Shown: positions 26,447-36,140, counted from the first letter of the stretch. The stretch: 64,000 nucleotides of DNA from Anaeromicropila herbilytica (GCF_016591975.1 NZ_AP024169.1:520001-584000); one strand, 5' to 3'. Notes: generated by a model from the letters alone, not told the origin. Made by a program: numbers and translations.

Positions 26447-27820
26447 ATGCCTACGGAGGATAACAAAAAGAATGATGATCAATATTCCTTTATAAAAGAG
26501 CAGATTGTTCCGAAAAAAGAGAATAAGACAAAAAAATTTCTTGTTCTAGTAGGGACGACGATATCCCTAGCAATCGTATTTGGACTAGTCTGTCGAATTG
26601 TATTTGAAGCATCGGAGCCTTTTGCTGACAAGATATTAGGCAAAAAGGATACGCAGAAGGTTATTACACTTCCCTCTACTTCACCTGGCTCAGAGAAAGA
26701 GAAAAATAAAGAAGATACGAATCAGAATTCAACATCGAAAGGCGAGAAAGAGGGTACCAAACAGAACGATAATACAAGTAGCAATGATAATAATGATAAT
26801 AATGATACAGACAATACCGTTGATAACGTTCAGCAGGGAGAGTTAGCCACAATAGAAGATTATGAGAATATGTTCGGTGAACTAAGGACCTTAGCAAATG
26901 ATGTGAATCAATCTATAGTTACGGTAACGAGTGTTGTGAAGAATGTAGATTGGTTTAATAATACCGCAGAATTAACAAATAGCACATCGGGTCTTGTTAT
27001 TTTTAATGATGGGACAAAGTTATTTATACTTACTAATAAAGATAAGTTAAAAAGTACCAAGAACATAAAGGTTACATTTTCAACAGAGAAAACGGTTCAT
27101 GCAACATACGTAAGTGGTGATTCTAATCTGGGAATAGTTGTAATAGCGGTGAAGTTAGAGGATATTCCACAAACAACATTAGATCAGGTCAAAGTGGCTA
27201 AGTTTGGGCAGTCTTATTCGATAACTGTTGGAGAACCAATCATAGCACTTGGTAGTCCGAATGGATATGTGAATTCAATGGACACTGGAATTGTTATGAA
27301 TGAAGTAAAAAATATGTATATTACAGATTCTAAGATTGAATTATTCAATACGAATATTGCGGACAACCCAAATGGTGAGGGAGTCATTGTTAATCTTGAG
27401 GGTGAGATTATTGGAATAATCACTCAGAAATTCAAGACAGACAATAATAAATATCTGAATACGAACCTTGCTATCTCTAAGATTAAGAGTCTAATTGAAA
27501 AACTAGTGAATAAGACAGATCAAGCTTATTTTGGAATTGTTGGAGCTGATTTAACATCTACAACGTTGAAAAGATTAGGTGTACACGCTGGTGTATACGT
27601 AGCAGAAGTTGAGAATGATTCACCAGCATTCCAAGCAGGAATTGAAAGTGGTGATGTTATTCTCAAATTAGATGGATCTGAAATATCATCGGTTGATACC
27701 TTCAATAATATACTAAGTTCTCATAAGCCTGAGGATTCAATAAAAGTACTGATAAAGAGAAATAGAAATAGCGGAACAAAGCAATTTACCTTTAAAGTAA
27801 ACCTTGCGAATAAAAAGTAA
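26447..27820 (+). CDS. HtrA-like PDZ protein with degenerate protease domain
   Basis: A 457-residue membrane-anchored protein. The membrane segment is about residues 32-52. A long Lys/Asp/Asn/Thr-rich linker (70-130) follows, then a trypsin-like HtrA fold (about 145-350) and a C-terminal PDZ domain (AYFGIVGADLTSTTLKRLG, AGIESGDVILKLDGSEI). All three catalytic positions appear lost. The TNxHVV motif reads TNKDKL. The DLAVL strand reads SNLGIVVI. The GNSGG serine loop reads NPNGEGVIVN. It is therefore probably a pseudoprotease that binds peptides or scaffolds at the envelope (inference). AAAGGAG precedes the ATG. Confidence 0.85.
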   Translation: MPTEDNKKNDDQYSFIKEQIVPKKENKTKKFLVLVGTTISLAIVFGLVCRIVFEASEPFADKILGKKDTQKVITLPSTSPGSEKEKNKEDTNQNSTSKGEKEGTKQNDNTSSNDNNDNNDTDNTVDNVQQGELATIEDYENMFGELRTLANDVNQSIVTVTSVVKNVDWFNNTAELTNSTSGLVIFNDGTKLFILTNKDKLKSTKNIKVTFSTEKTVHATYVSGDSNLGIVVIAVKLEDIPQTTLDQVKVAKFGQSYSITVGEPIIALGSPNGYVNSMDTGIVMNEVKNMYITDSKIELFNTNIADNPNGEGVIVNLEGEIIGIITQKFKTDNNKYLNTNLAISKIKSLIEKLVNKTDQAYFGIVGADLTSTTLKRLGVHAGVYVAEVENDSPAFQAGIESGDVILKLDGSEISSVDTFNNILSSHKPEDSIKVLIKRNRNSGTKQFTFKVNLANKK

Positions 27821-27850
27821 AAGAAATTATTGGATATTATAGTAGATATA

Positions 27851-27902
27851 AAAAAAGTGCTACTGCTTCATAATTATAAATTGGAGCAGTAGCACTTTTT
27901 TA
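27851..27902. terminator. Bidirectional terminator
   Basis: AAAAAAGTGCTACTGCT and AGCAGTAGCACTTTTTT form a perfect 17-base stem with A and T tracts on both sides, so it can serve the HtrA-like gene and the small convergent gene. Confidence 0.9.
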
Positions 27903-27908
27903 TTTATC

Positions 27909-28142
27909 TTATTCTATAAAGGATTGGTAGAATAACTTTTTGATCTCATCCTTATTGTTTTGTTTACATAAATCAAGAAATAATGGATATAATGTATCTT
28001 TTCCTATATTGCCTTTGGTGTTATTAATACCGGATCCTAATTCTAAAAGATTTCTTGCACATCTCTCGGGTGATCTTTTGGAACTGCGTAAGATAATATT
28101 CAATGTTTTTTCCATTGCGATATATTTTATATTGACTAACAA
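27909..28142 (-). CDS. Small hypothetical protein, 77 residues
   Basis: A short open frame on the minus strand ending next to the bidirectional terminator. A TTG start at 28142 lies eight bases after AGGAG; a GTG at 28151 overlaps that site. An internal ATG is followed by EKTLNIILRSSKRSPERCA, then NLLELGSG and a helical acidic/basic C-terminus. The balanced composition, RBS and terminator support a real gene. I do not recognise the family. No membrane segment or signal is visible. Confidence 0.55.
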   Translation of the reverse strand: MLVNIKYIAMEKTLNIILRSSKRSPERCARNLLELGSGINNTKGNIGKDTLYPLFLDLCKQNNKDEIKKLFYQSFIE

Positions 28143-28319
28143 GACGTTCACTCCTATACTAACCTTTGGTAAGAGTATTTATGAAATTGAATTCAAAAAG
28201 AAATAACTAGGATTTATAGTGGAATTCTTTTCACATTTGTTTTACAGTATAAGTCTTTTTTACAATACACTATATAGACAATTTTTCTGTTTTGTATTAT
28301 TTTTAGACATATTTTACGA

Positions 28320-28340
28320 TTTGTCTAATTATTCGACAAA
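28320..28340. promoter_or_regulatory. Inverted repeat upstream of the YhgE-like gene
   Basis: TTTGTC and GACAAA lie symmetrically around nine AT-rich bases, about 70 bases upstream of the ribosome binding site. It could be an operator for a TetR-type regulator of the YhgE/Pip gene (inference). Confidence 0.35.
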
Positions 28341-28412
28341 ATATAAAAAATGTTTAAATACAAATGATATTCAGCATGATATACTTGCCAATGTAAAAAG
28401 GAGATGAAAAAC

Positions 28413-30707
28413 ATGAAAGAAAAATCTGGACTAAAAAAACTTGCTCCTATTATTGTAATTATTGGAGTAATTATTGTTCCTCTTCTTTATAGCTTTTTCT
28501 ACTTAGATGCATTCTGGGATCCATATTCACACCTAGAAACATTACCAGTAGCAATCGTGAATGAAGATAAAGGTGCTAAGATTAATGATGAACAACGTAA
28601 TGTTGGTCAAGAATTATGTGACAAATTAAAAGACAGCGGTGAACTTAAATTCATAGTAACCGATGCAGATACTGCAAAAAAAGGTGTAGAAGGAAAGAAA
28701 TATTATTCTTCCATTACAATCCCAAGTGACTTTACAGAAAGTATTAAATCAGCTTCAACAACAGACAAGAAAGTTGCAGAACTTAAATATGTGACAAATG
28801 AAAAACGTAACTATTTAGCTTCTCAAATTCTTAAAAGTGCTGTATTGAAAATTGAGATGTCAGTACGTTCTAGCGTGAATGAAGAAATCGTAGCGGAACT
28901 TTCAGACAAGTTAAAAGGTACACCTGATAAACTTACAACATTATCTGATGGTTTAGGAAAACTATATGATGGTTCATCAGATTTAAAAGATGGAACATCT
29001 AAGCTAAATAATGGTGCCAAAGATCTTAACAATGGTGCTCAAAAATTAGCAAATGGTACTTCAAAATTAAAGACAGGTACTTCTACTTTAAAGAATGGTA
29101 TCTCAACTTTATCTAATGGTACTGGTAAGTTAGTAACTGGAAGTGAAACACTTAAAAAAGGTACAGAAACATTTAATAGTAAAATGAAAGAATACCAATC
29201 AGGTGTTACAACAGCTACAAACGGAAGCAAATCTTTAAGTGATAACATGGCTAAATTAGACACTGGTATTAATAAACTTCTTACTGGTGCAACTCAGTTA
29301 GAAACAGCTACTAAGAATATCAATGACCTAAAAACAGGTGCAGCTACTTTAGCAGCAGGCGCAGAACAATTAAACACAGGTATCGTAAACTATACAACAG
29401 GTGTTGATAAATTAGTTGGAAGTGTTACTCAAACAACTCAAGTTCTAGCAGCATATGCTCAAAAAACTGGTGATAAGACAATCGGTGGATTAGTTGCACA
29501 GTTAACAAGCAAAGACAGCTTAGCAAGTATTCAAGCTTTAACTCAAGCTTCAACTAGCTTAAAAACAGCATCAGGCCAAATATCAGCAGGTGCAAGCAAA
29601 TTATCAGCAGGAACTTCTAATGTAACTGAATTAAAATCAGCAATTGGACAAATTAAAGCTGGTTTACAAACAGCTAAAAATGGTTCTGGTCAATTAACAA
29701 CTGGAGCAAAAACACTTAACAAAGGTATGGATAAATTAAATACTGCAACTGGTCAATTAGCAGCAGCATCAGCTAAGATAAGTACAGGAGCAGGTACTTT
29801 AAATGGTGGTTTAGAACAATTACAATCAGGCGCTTCTAAGTTATATGCAGGTGCTGGAACATTATTTAACGGTGTAACAACATTAGATAATGGTGTTAAT
29901 ACTTTAAAAGATGGAACTGTAACATTATCAAACGGAACTTCTGACCTTGATGAAGGAGCAGGAAAATTACAAGATGGTGTTAAAACTGCAAAAGATGGTG
30001 TAAACGATTCTATTACAGATGCTAATGATCAATTAAAAGCTCTTGATGGTTTAGATCAATATGCAAAAGAACCTGTAAAGGTTGATACAACAGCTTATGC
30101 TCCTGTACCTAACTATGGTACTTCATTCGCACCATACTTTATGTCATTATCTCTATGGGTTGGAGGTCTTATGATCTTCTTCGGTATCTACTTAGATGCA
30201 GATAAGAAATTTAAATTATTATCAAGAGAATCTGAGAATAAAGTATTAAGAACTGGTGCTTACTTACTAATTGGTGTTGTTCAAGCAGTAGCCTTAGCAT
30301 TCATCTTATTAGTATGCTTAGGATTAAAGGTAAACCATTTACCACTATTTGTTGCTTCTTGTATCTTAGTATCCTTAGTGTTTATCTCAATCATCCAATT
30401 CTTCTTAATCTTCTTTAAGGATGTTGGTAAATTCTTAGCACTATTAACGCTAATCTTACAATTAACATCATGTGCAGGAACATTCCCAATGGAAACAGTG
30501 CCTAAACTATTCAAGGTATTATATCCATTCATGCCAATGACTTACTCAGTTGCTTTATTCAAAGAAGGAGTTAGTGGTGTTGGTAGTTCATCATTAGCAT
30601 GGTATAACGGTGGTATCTTACTTGCAATCTTTGTTATTGTAACAGCTGTTACATTATTATTATCAGTAGGTAAGAAAGTTCAAGAGAACGATCTAGTAGA
30701 AGCATAA
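28413..30707 (+). CDS. YhgE/Pip-family membrane protein with heptad repeats
   Basis: A 764-residue protein of the YhgE/phage-infection-protein family. One N-terminal membrane helix (about residues 10-28) is followed by FYLDAFWDPYSHLETLPVA. A very long extracytoplasmic region (about 150-550) is built of seven-residue L-x2-G repeats, for example LKDGTSKLNNGAKDLNNG. Five C-terminal helices have the ABC-2-like permease fold. Relatives are phage receptors or export-associated proteins. The ATG at 28413 is nine bases from AAAAAGGAG; an earlier ATG at 28404 abuts that site and is less likely. It is flanked by a terminator, so monocistronic. Confidence 0.87.
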   Translation: MKEKSGLKKLAPIIVIIGVIIVPLLYSFFYLDAFWDPYSHLETLPVAIVNEDKGAKINDEQRNVGQELCDKLKDSGELKFIVTDADTAKKGVEGKKYYSSITIPSDFTESIKSASTTDKKVAELKYVTNEKRNYLASQILKSAVLKIEMSVRSSVNEEIVAELSDKLKGTPDKLTTLSDGLGKLYDGSSDLKDGTSKLNNGAKDLNNGAQKLANGTSKLKTGTSTLKNGISTLSNGTGKLVTGSETLKKGTETFNSKMKEYQSGVTTATNGSKSLSDNMAKLDTGINKLLTGATQLETATKNINDLKTGAATLAAGAEQLNTGIVNYTTGVDKLVGSVTQTTQVLAAYAQKTGDKTIGGLVAQLTSKDSLASIQALTQASTSLKTASGQISAGASKLSAGTSNVTELKSAIGQIKAGLQTAKNGSGQLTTGAKTLNKGMDKLNTATGQLAAASAKISTGAGTLNGGLEQLQSGASKLYAGAGTLFNGVTTLDNGVNTLKDGTVTLSNGTSDLDEGAGKLQDGVKTAKDGVNDSITDANDQLKALDGLDQYAKEPVKVDTTAYAPVPNYGTSFAPYFMSLSLWVGGLMIFFGIYLDADKKFKLLSRESENKVLRTGAYLLIGVVQAVALAFILLVCLGLKVNHLPLFVASCILVSLVFISIIQFFLIFFKDVGKFLALLTLILQLTSCAGTFPMETVPKLFKVLYPFMPMTYSVALFKEGVSGVGSSSLAWYNGGILLAIFVIVTAVTLLLSVGKKVQENDLVEA

Positions 30708-30808
30708 TATTAGATTACATGATTTAAGAGCAGCGTTAGCTGTGTATGAGAGATAGAGAGAGTAGATTATTATTTATATATAAATGGAAGAATACATATT
30801 CCTATAAG

Positions 30809-30844
30809 AAAAGGTCATCGGTTGAAAGACGGATGGCCTTTTTT
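30809..30844 (+). terminator. Terminator after the YhgE-like gene
   Basis: AAGGTCATC and GGATGGCCTT pair around GGTTGAAAGAC and run into TTTTTT. Confidence 0.8.
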
Positions 30845-30962
30845 GAGTTTGTAGAGTTAAATCAATTAGCTATAAGGGTTAAACAAAAAGGGGATTGTAT
30901 AATTTCTACTTCCCATTAAAGTTGCCTTAGAGTATAATAGTAACGAATAAGTTAGGTTTATA

Positions 30963-30977
30963 GTCTCATGATGAGAC
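30963..30977. promoter_or_regulatory. Perfect short palindrome before yhaM
   Basis: GTCTCAT and ATGAGAC flank a single G, about 29 bases before the yhaM start. It is perfect but short, and may be an operator or an mRNA hairpin. Confidence 0.35.
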
Positions 30978-31005
30978 ATTGAGAATAGAAAGGTTAGGTA
31001 GTATA

Positions 31006-31950
31006 ATGAGATATATTGGCGAATTACGTGATGGTGAGATGCTTAAGGAAGTATACCTTTGTAAACAGAAACAAGTACTTAAAACAAAAGCAGGAAAGAG
31101 TTATTATTCTTTATTGCTTCAAGATAAAACAGGAACACTAGATGCAAAAGTGTGGGAACTAAGCAATGGAATTGAGACCTTTGATGCAATGGATTATATC
31201 TGTGTAGATGGACAAGTAACAAGCTTTCAGAATAGTTTGCAATTAAATATTAAACGCATTAGAAAATGCCAGGAAGGTGAATATAGCGAAGAAGATTATA
31301 TGCCAGTATCTACAAAAAATATTGCTGACATGTTCAAAGAACTGCTTGTATTCATTGATCAGATTAAGCAACCACATCTTAAAAAATTGGTAGATAGTTT
31401 CTATAAAGAAGATAAAGATTTTGTAAAAGCATTTCAATATCATTCTGCAGCAAAAAGTGTACATCATGGATTCATTGGAGGTTTATTAGAACATACATTA
31501 GGTGTCGTAAAGATGTGCGATTACATGGCAAATAATTATCCAGTAATCAATCGAGACCTATTAATTACCGCTGCATTATTCCATGATATTGGTAAGATGA
31601 GTGAAATTTCAAGATTTCCTGAAAATGATTATACCGATGATGGACAACTTTTAGGTCACATCTACATCGGAACCGAGATGATTGGGGAAAGAATTCGTAA
31701 GATTCCTAATTTCCCAGCCAAATTATCAAATGAATTAAAACACTGTATCTTAGCTCACCACGGCGAATTAGAATATGGTTCTCCTAAGAAACCAGCAATC
31801 ATTGAAGCTATGGCACTTAACTTTGCAGATAATGCAGATGCGAAGTTACAGACAATGATTGAATTATTCCAGGCGAGTGATGAGAAAGTTGAGTGGATTG
31901 GATATAATCGATATTTTGAGACGAATATCAGAAGAAGTTCGGAAAATTAA
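31006..31950 (+). CDS. yhaM: 3'-5' exoribonuclease YhaM
   Basis: A 314-residue protein, the same length as B. subtilis YhaM. An N-terminal OB-fold (residues 1-90, LLLQDKTGTLDAKVWE, VDGQVTSFQNSLQLNIKRI) is joined to an HD hydrolase domain. The HD ligands are in HHGFIGGLLEHTLGVV, LFHDIGKM and ILAHHGELEYGSP. It degrades RNA and single-stranded DNA in relatives. The frame extends to a TTG at 30979, but the ATG at 31006 matches the family start MRYIGELRDGE. It lies 33 bases upstream of the broken methyltransferase gene, probably in one transcript. Confidence 0.92.
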   Translation: MRYIGELRDGEMLKEVYLCKQKQVLKTKAGKSYYSLLLQDKTGTLDAKVWELSNGIETFDAMDYICVDGQVTSFQNSLQLNIKRIRKCQEGEYSEEDYMPVSTKNIADMFKELLVFIDQIKQPHLKKLVDSFYKEDKDFVKAFQYHSAAKSVHHGFIGGLLEHTLGVVKMCDYMANNYPVINRDLLITAALFHDIGKMSEISRFPENDYTDDGQLLGHIYIGTEMIGERIRKIPNFPAKLSNELKHCILAHHGELEYGSPKKPAIIEAMALNFADNADAKLQTMIELFQASDEKVEWIGYNRYFETNIRRSSEN

Positions 31951-31983
31951 TTTAAGAAAAGAAACGATTTCTAAGGAGTAAGT

Positions 31984-33451
31984 ATGAAAAGAAATAACGA
32001 AGAAAGAATCGTAAATAAGAATGATGTTGTAATACTTACCATAGATGATATGGGTGCAGAAGGTGAAGGAATAGGGCATATCGATGGATATACCCTATTT
32101 GTCAAAGATGCAGTTGTTGGCGATCAGATTACAGCGAAAGTTCTAAAGACAAAGAAAGCATACGGTTATGCAAAGTTGGAAGAAGTTCTAACTCCATCTC
32201 CATATCGTGTAGAACCAAGATGTCCTATCGCAAGTAAATGCGGCGGTTGTCAGATTCAGCATCTAGATTATAAAAAACAATTAGAATATAAAGCTAATAA
32301 GGTAAAGAACTGTCTAGAGAGAATTGGTGGCTTCAAGGATATCAGTTCTAAGATGGAACCAATCATTGGTATGGAGGAACCTTATTACTATCGTAATAAA
32401 GCACAATTTCCAGTCGGAAAAGATAAAGAAGGAAAGCTAATCACAGGCTTCTATGCTAGCAGAACCCATTCCATTATTGATACTTCCCATTGCTATATTC
32501 AAGCAGAGGTTAATGAAGAACTTCTCGATATCGTGAAGAATTTCTTAATAGAATATAACATTGAGCCATATGATGAAGAAAAGCATTCAGGCTTAGTAAG
32601 ACATATTCTTACTAGAGTAGGCTTTGTAACTGGTGAGATTATGGTAAGTATCATTATCAATGGGAAGGATCTTCCACATAAGGAAGTATCTTCCACATAA
32701 GGAAGTATTGATTGAACGACTTTCGAAGGTAAATCAAGTGGTTAAGAATTTAGATGGCACAAGTGTCGAACTCAAGATGACAAGCATTAGTCTCAATGTG
32801 AATAAAGAGAAGACTAATGTGATTCTTGGTAGCAAAGTGATTACAATCTGGGGACAAGATTATATTACGGATTATATCGGAGATGTGAAATATCAGATCT
32901 CTCCATTATCTTTCTATCAGGTAAATCCTGTGCAGACGAAGAAACTTTACGAGAAAGCCTTAGAGTATGCAGGACTTACTGGTGGAGAAACGGTATTTGA
33001 CCTTTATTGTGGGATTGGAACGATATCGTTATTCTTAGCAAAGAAAGCAAAGAAAGTTCTTGGTGTTGAGATTGTGAAGGAAGCAATTGAGGATGCCAAG
33101 GTAAATGCGAAGATTAATGGAATTACCAATACAGAATTCGTGGTTGGTGCAGCAGAGGATGTAATACCTGAGAAGTATGAGAAAGAGAAGCTAGAGGCAA
33201 ATGTTATCGTAGTAGACCCTCCTAGGAAGGGATGCGAAGAGAGCTTACTTGATACTATGGTTAAGATTGCACCTAAGAGGATTGTATATGTGTCTTGTGA
33301 TCCAGGGACTCTTGCTAGAGATCTAAAGTATCTAGTGGAGAACGGGTACCAGGTGGAGAAAGTGTGTCCAGTGGATATGTTTGGGCATACGGGGCATGTG
33401 GAGACGTGCGTTTTATTAACTCAAAAAATGCAGAAAAATAATGATGCATGA
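31984..33451 (+). pseudogene. rlmD: 23S rRNA (uracil-5)-methyltransferase (RlmD/RumA type), frameshifted
   Basis: Two overlapping reading frames make up one TrmA/RlmD-family gene. The first half (31984-32700) has a TRAM domain and the iron-sulfur cysteine motif CPIASKCGGCQIQHLDYKKQ, and breaks off after INGKDLPHKEV. The second half continues with LIERLSKVNQ, the SAM motif VFDLYCGIGTISLFLAKKA, and the catalytic VDPPRKGC and YVSCDPGTLARD. A 19-base tandem duplication at 32671-32708 shifts the frame; removing one copy restores about 482 residues, a normal length. Both halves are otherwise intact, so the lesion is recent, a sequencing error, or a switch. The uracil position modified is not determinable. 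Confidence 0.88.
32671..32708. repeat. 19-base tandem duplication causing the frameshift
   Basis: CTTCCACATAAGGAAGTAT occurs twice head to tail (32671-32689 and 32690-32708). Nineteen is not a multiple of three. Each unit contains CTTCC/GGAAG around ACATAA, which could promote slippage. Confidence 0.95.
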
Positions 33452-33476
33452 AATAGATAAAAGAATATATGAATAT

Positions 33477-33515
33477 AAAAAAAAGCTTCTTCGATATCTG
33501 AAGAAGCTTTTTTTG
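33477..33515 (+). terminator. Terminator after the methyltransferase pseudogene
   Basis: AAAAAAGCTTCTTC and GAAGAAGCTTTTTTT form a perfect stem around GATATCT. Confidence 0.92.
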
Positions 33516-33628
33516 GCATAGAACATTATATATCATACCATATAATGGAAATAAAGTCTAGTAATTTTTTTGATACGCAGTACAATGAGATTACCGGTAT
33601 AAAGGATCCTAACTCAAGGAGGTTATCA

Positions 33629-34282
33629 ATGAATTCAAATGTATTAGCATGGTATGAAAAAAAGGAACATATTGACGAAATGAAAAGCTGGGATAAGGGG
33701 AAGCTAAAGATTTGGGAGCAGAGGGTAGTTAATAATTTTCCAGTCGGAGCAAAAATACTTGATATAGGTAGTGGTATGGGAAGGGAGGCATTTGCACTAT
33801 ATAGCCAGGGTTTTGAAGTGGATGGGCTAGATGTTTCGAAAGATGTAGTGGATAAAGCAAACGAAGAAGCGGTGATGTGTGATAGTAAAGTGAGATTTTA
33901 TCATTATGACGGGGAACATATTCCGTTTGGTGATGGGATGTTTGACGTTGTAATCATATGGAGCCAGACATTTGGTTTATTATATGGTAAAAGCTATAAG
34001 GAAAGCTTTTTAAAGGAATGTAAACGTGTGTTAAGGCCGAAAGGATTATTGAGTTACTCAGGACATTCTCTGCAATATCTTAGAGAACATTATAAAGACT
34101 GCCTTGATGTTGATAAATTCTATCCATATATTGAGCGTGAGATTTACTGGGAGACATTTTTGCTGGAGGAACTTGAGAATTATGCAAAGCAGACAGGGTA
34201 TGATATTGTGATGAGTGGAGAAGGCGAGATATATGTACCAGAAGATGGTATTATATTATATTGCTTGAGTAGGTTAAAGTAA
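33629..34282 (+). CDS. Class I SAM-dependent methyltransferase
   Basis: A 217-residue methyltransferase. Motif I is ILDIGSGMGREAFALYSQGF, followed by VDGLDVSKDVVDKA and the acidic HYDGEHIPFGDGMFDVVI; motif post-II carries ECKRVLRPKGLLSYSGHS. The substrate is unknown. An open frame extends to 33545, but a strong AGGAGG (33616-33622 region) sits eight bases before the ATG at 33629, so I start there. It follows the terminator of the rRNA methyltransferase and probably has its own promoter. Confidence 0.83.
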   Translation: MNSNVLAWYEKKEHIDEMKSWDKGKLKIWEQRVVNNFPVGAKILDIGSGMGREAFALYSQGFEVDGLDVSKDVVDKANEEAVMCDSKVRFYHYDGEHIPFGDGMFDVVIIWSQTFGLLYGKSYKESFLKECKRVLRPKGLLSYSGHSLQYLREHYKDCLDVDKFYPYIEREIYWETFLLEELENYAKQTGYDIVMSGEGEIYVPEDGIILYCLSRLK

Positions 34283-34296
34283 ATGGAACGTGATAA

Positions 34297-34521
34297 TTAT
34301 TAACAAGAAAGGATGTACTATGTGTACAAGAAAAAGACTGCCATATTGGTATTGTAAAAGAAAATATGATTGATTCCATTATGGTTGCTGAGGGTAACAC
34401 TTATCATGATAATATATCAAGGGTACTATTAAGGAATAAAGATGAACATGTAAGAGCATATATTCGTATTCCAAATAACTTTGATTATTATAAAAGTAAT
34501 ACCAATGCTTCTGTTGATTAA
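34297..34521 (+). pseudogene. Remnant of a CHAP-type amidase domain
   Basis: An open stretch without a proper start encodes a tail that reads as the C-terminal half of a CHAP domain: DCHIGIVKENMIDSIMVAEG, then NTYHDNISRVLLRN and RAYIRIPN. This follows the usual order (His...GIV...V.EGN...V....Y). The catalytic Cys part is absent and the only upstream ATG (34319) is in another frame. It is a decayed gene fragment and not an active enzyme. Confidence 0.5.
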
Positions 34522-34548
34522 ATTTAAATTAAAAATAGGAGAAAAATT

Positions 34549-35025
34549 ATGATATCTTTGCGAAAAATAACTTTAGATAACCGGAGGGAGTTATTCCGAC
34601 TAGAGGTTACGAAGGAACAACAACATTATGTAGCATCAAATTTATCAAGTGTGGCATCCTGTTATGTTTTAGCAACCAATGGAAGTAGCCCGATGCCCTT
34701 TGCTATTTATGCTGATGAGCAGATGGTTGGTTTTGTGATGATTGTTTATGGCGATACAGGATATGACCAGCCAGATATGGCGAAGGATAATTACTGCATA
34801 TTACGACTGATGATAGGAGAACAATATCAGAATTGTGGGTATGGTCGTGAGTCGATGGTAAAAATCCTGGAGTATATACGCACATTTCCAGCAGGAACAG
34901 CAAAGTATTGCTGGATACCATATGAGTCAGATAATGTAGTGGCTAGAAAATTATATGAAAGCTTTGGCTTTTGTGATAACGGTGAAGTTTATAATAATGA
35001 GCCAATAACAGTTTTAGAATTGTAA
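34549..35025 (+). CDS. GNAT-family N-acetyltransferase
   Basis: A 158-residue GNAT-fold enzyme resembling spermine/spermidine or streptothricin acetyltransferases of the BltD kind. The acetyl-CoA loop is RLMIGEQYQNCGYGRESM, and the C-terminal ARKLYESFGFCDNGEV is the classical motif B region. It transfers an acetyl group from acetyl-CoA to an amine; the substrate is unknown. TAGGAGAAAAATT precedes the ATG. It sits among small accessory genes with methyltransferases on both sides. Confidence 0.85.
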   Translation: MISLRKITLDNRRELFRLEVTKEQQHYVASNLSSVASCYVLATNGSSPMPFAIYADEQMVGFVMIVYGDTGYDQPDMAKDNYCILRLMIGEQYQNCGYGRESMVKILEYIRTFPAGTAKYCWIPYESDNVVARKLYESFGFCDNGEVYNNEPITVLEL

Positions 35026-35237
35026 GTAGGGTATTGTGACAATATGGAATTTACTCTTTGAGTAGTTATACTAACTATGAATTTTATGTTGAGGCCGTAA
35101 TAGTATACATAACCAAGAGAGTTTCTTGCGATTGCTATTGAAAGAGCAAAAAGATTGGAAGGTATAAGATAATATATTATGTATAATTAGCAGCAGTAAA
35201 ATTACTTGGAATCAAGCAAATTATGTGGAGGTGTGTT

Positions 35238-36002
35238 ATGGATTTTAGAACAATTTTTGAACAAGTTCCGGAACAATTTGACAAATGGAGGCCTCGTTAT
35301 TGCGATGAACTTTTTACCGACCTTATCGCATATGCAAATCTCGATTCAAATAGTGAAGTGCTTGAGGTTGGACCTGGAACAGGTCAAGCTACTGAACCTA
35401 TCTTAAAAACAGGATGTTCTTATAAGGCAATTGAATTGGGGGAGTCCTTTAGTGAAATAATGATAAATAAATTCAATTCCTATAAAAACTTTAATATTGT
35501 CAATGCTGACTTTGAAACATATCCTTTTAAAAGTGAACAATTTGATTTAGTATATTCGGCAGCTGCTTTTCAATGGGTACCGGAACGAATAGGTTACCCA
35601 AAAGCGTATGATATACTAAAAAGCGGTGGAGCTTTTGCTATGTTTATGGTGAGACCAGATAGACGACCAGGCGGGGGATATACTGATGAACCGTTATACT
35701 CTCAAATTCAAGAAGTATATGCTAAGTATTTTCACCCAGATACAGAATACAAGTGCAACTTGGATTATGATGCTCGTGACAAGTATGGCTTTGTTAATCT
35801 TGAGCGTCTGGAATACCTCAAAACAAGAGAATATAATGCTGATGACTATGTTTCGCTAATTGGAACACACTCTGACCATATAACACTTAAAGAACCAAAC
35901 AAAACATATTTTTATGAGGGTATAAGAAAAGTCATTCTTGATTCGGGTAACAAGATAACTCTTTATGATAAAATAACAATGTATTTGGCTAAAAAACCAT
36001 AA
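35238..36002 (+). CDS. Class I SAM-dependent methyltransferase
   Basis: A 254-residue methyltransferase of the type-11/UbiE-like group. The N-terminus FEQVPEQFDKWRPRY is typical of proteins annotated this way. Motif I is VLEVGPGTGQATEPIL, then ADFETYPFKSEQFDLVYSAA and the PKAYDILKSGGAFAMF strand. The substrate is unknown. The ATG at 35238 follows GTGGAGGTG at seven bases; the in-frame ATG at 35223 lies within that site. It ends before a strong terminator. Confidence 0.83.
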   Translation: MDFRTIFEQVPEQFDKWRPRYCDELFTDLIAYANLDSNSEVLEVGPGTGQATEPILKTGCSYKAIELGESFSEIMINKFNSYKNFNIVNADFETYPFKSEQFDLVYSAAAFQWVPERIGYPKAYDILKSGGAFAMFMVRPDRRPGGGYTDEPLYSQIQEVYAKYFHPDTEYKCNLDYDARDKYGFVNLERLEYLKTREYNADDYVSLIGTHSDHITLKEPNKTYFYEGIRKVILDSGNKITLYDKITMYLAKKP

Positions 36003-36140
36003 CACCAAATAATAAGCATAATTATTCATTAAAGGGAATAAATTCATTTGGTTTATGAGAAAGCAGTTAGCAATTATATGAGTTAGCCAAAAATATTAGA
36101 TTTGACAAATGATGTTATATGAAAGTTAGTAATTCGACTT

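Noticed and set aside
27940..28206. Plus-strand open frame opposite the small minus-strand gene
   Set aside because: It has no ribosome binding site, and the minus-strand frame has better composition, RBS and terminator.
28900..30000. Tandem repeats looking like a CRISPR or satellite array
   Set aside because: They are codon-level heptad repeats inside the YhgE-type coding frame and vary in sequence.
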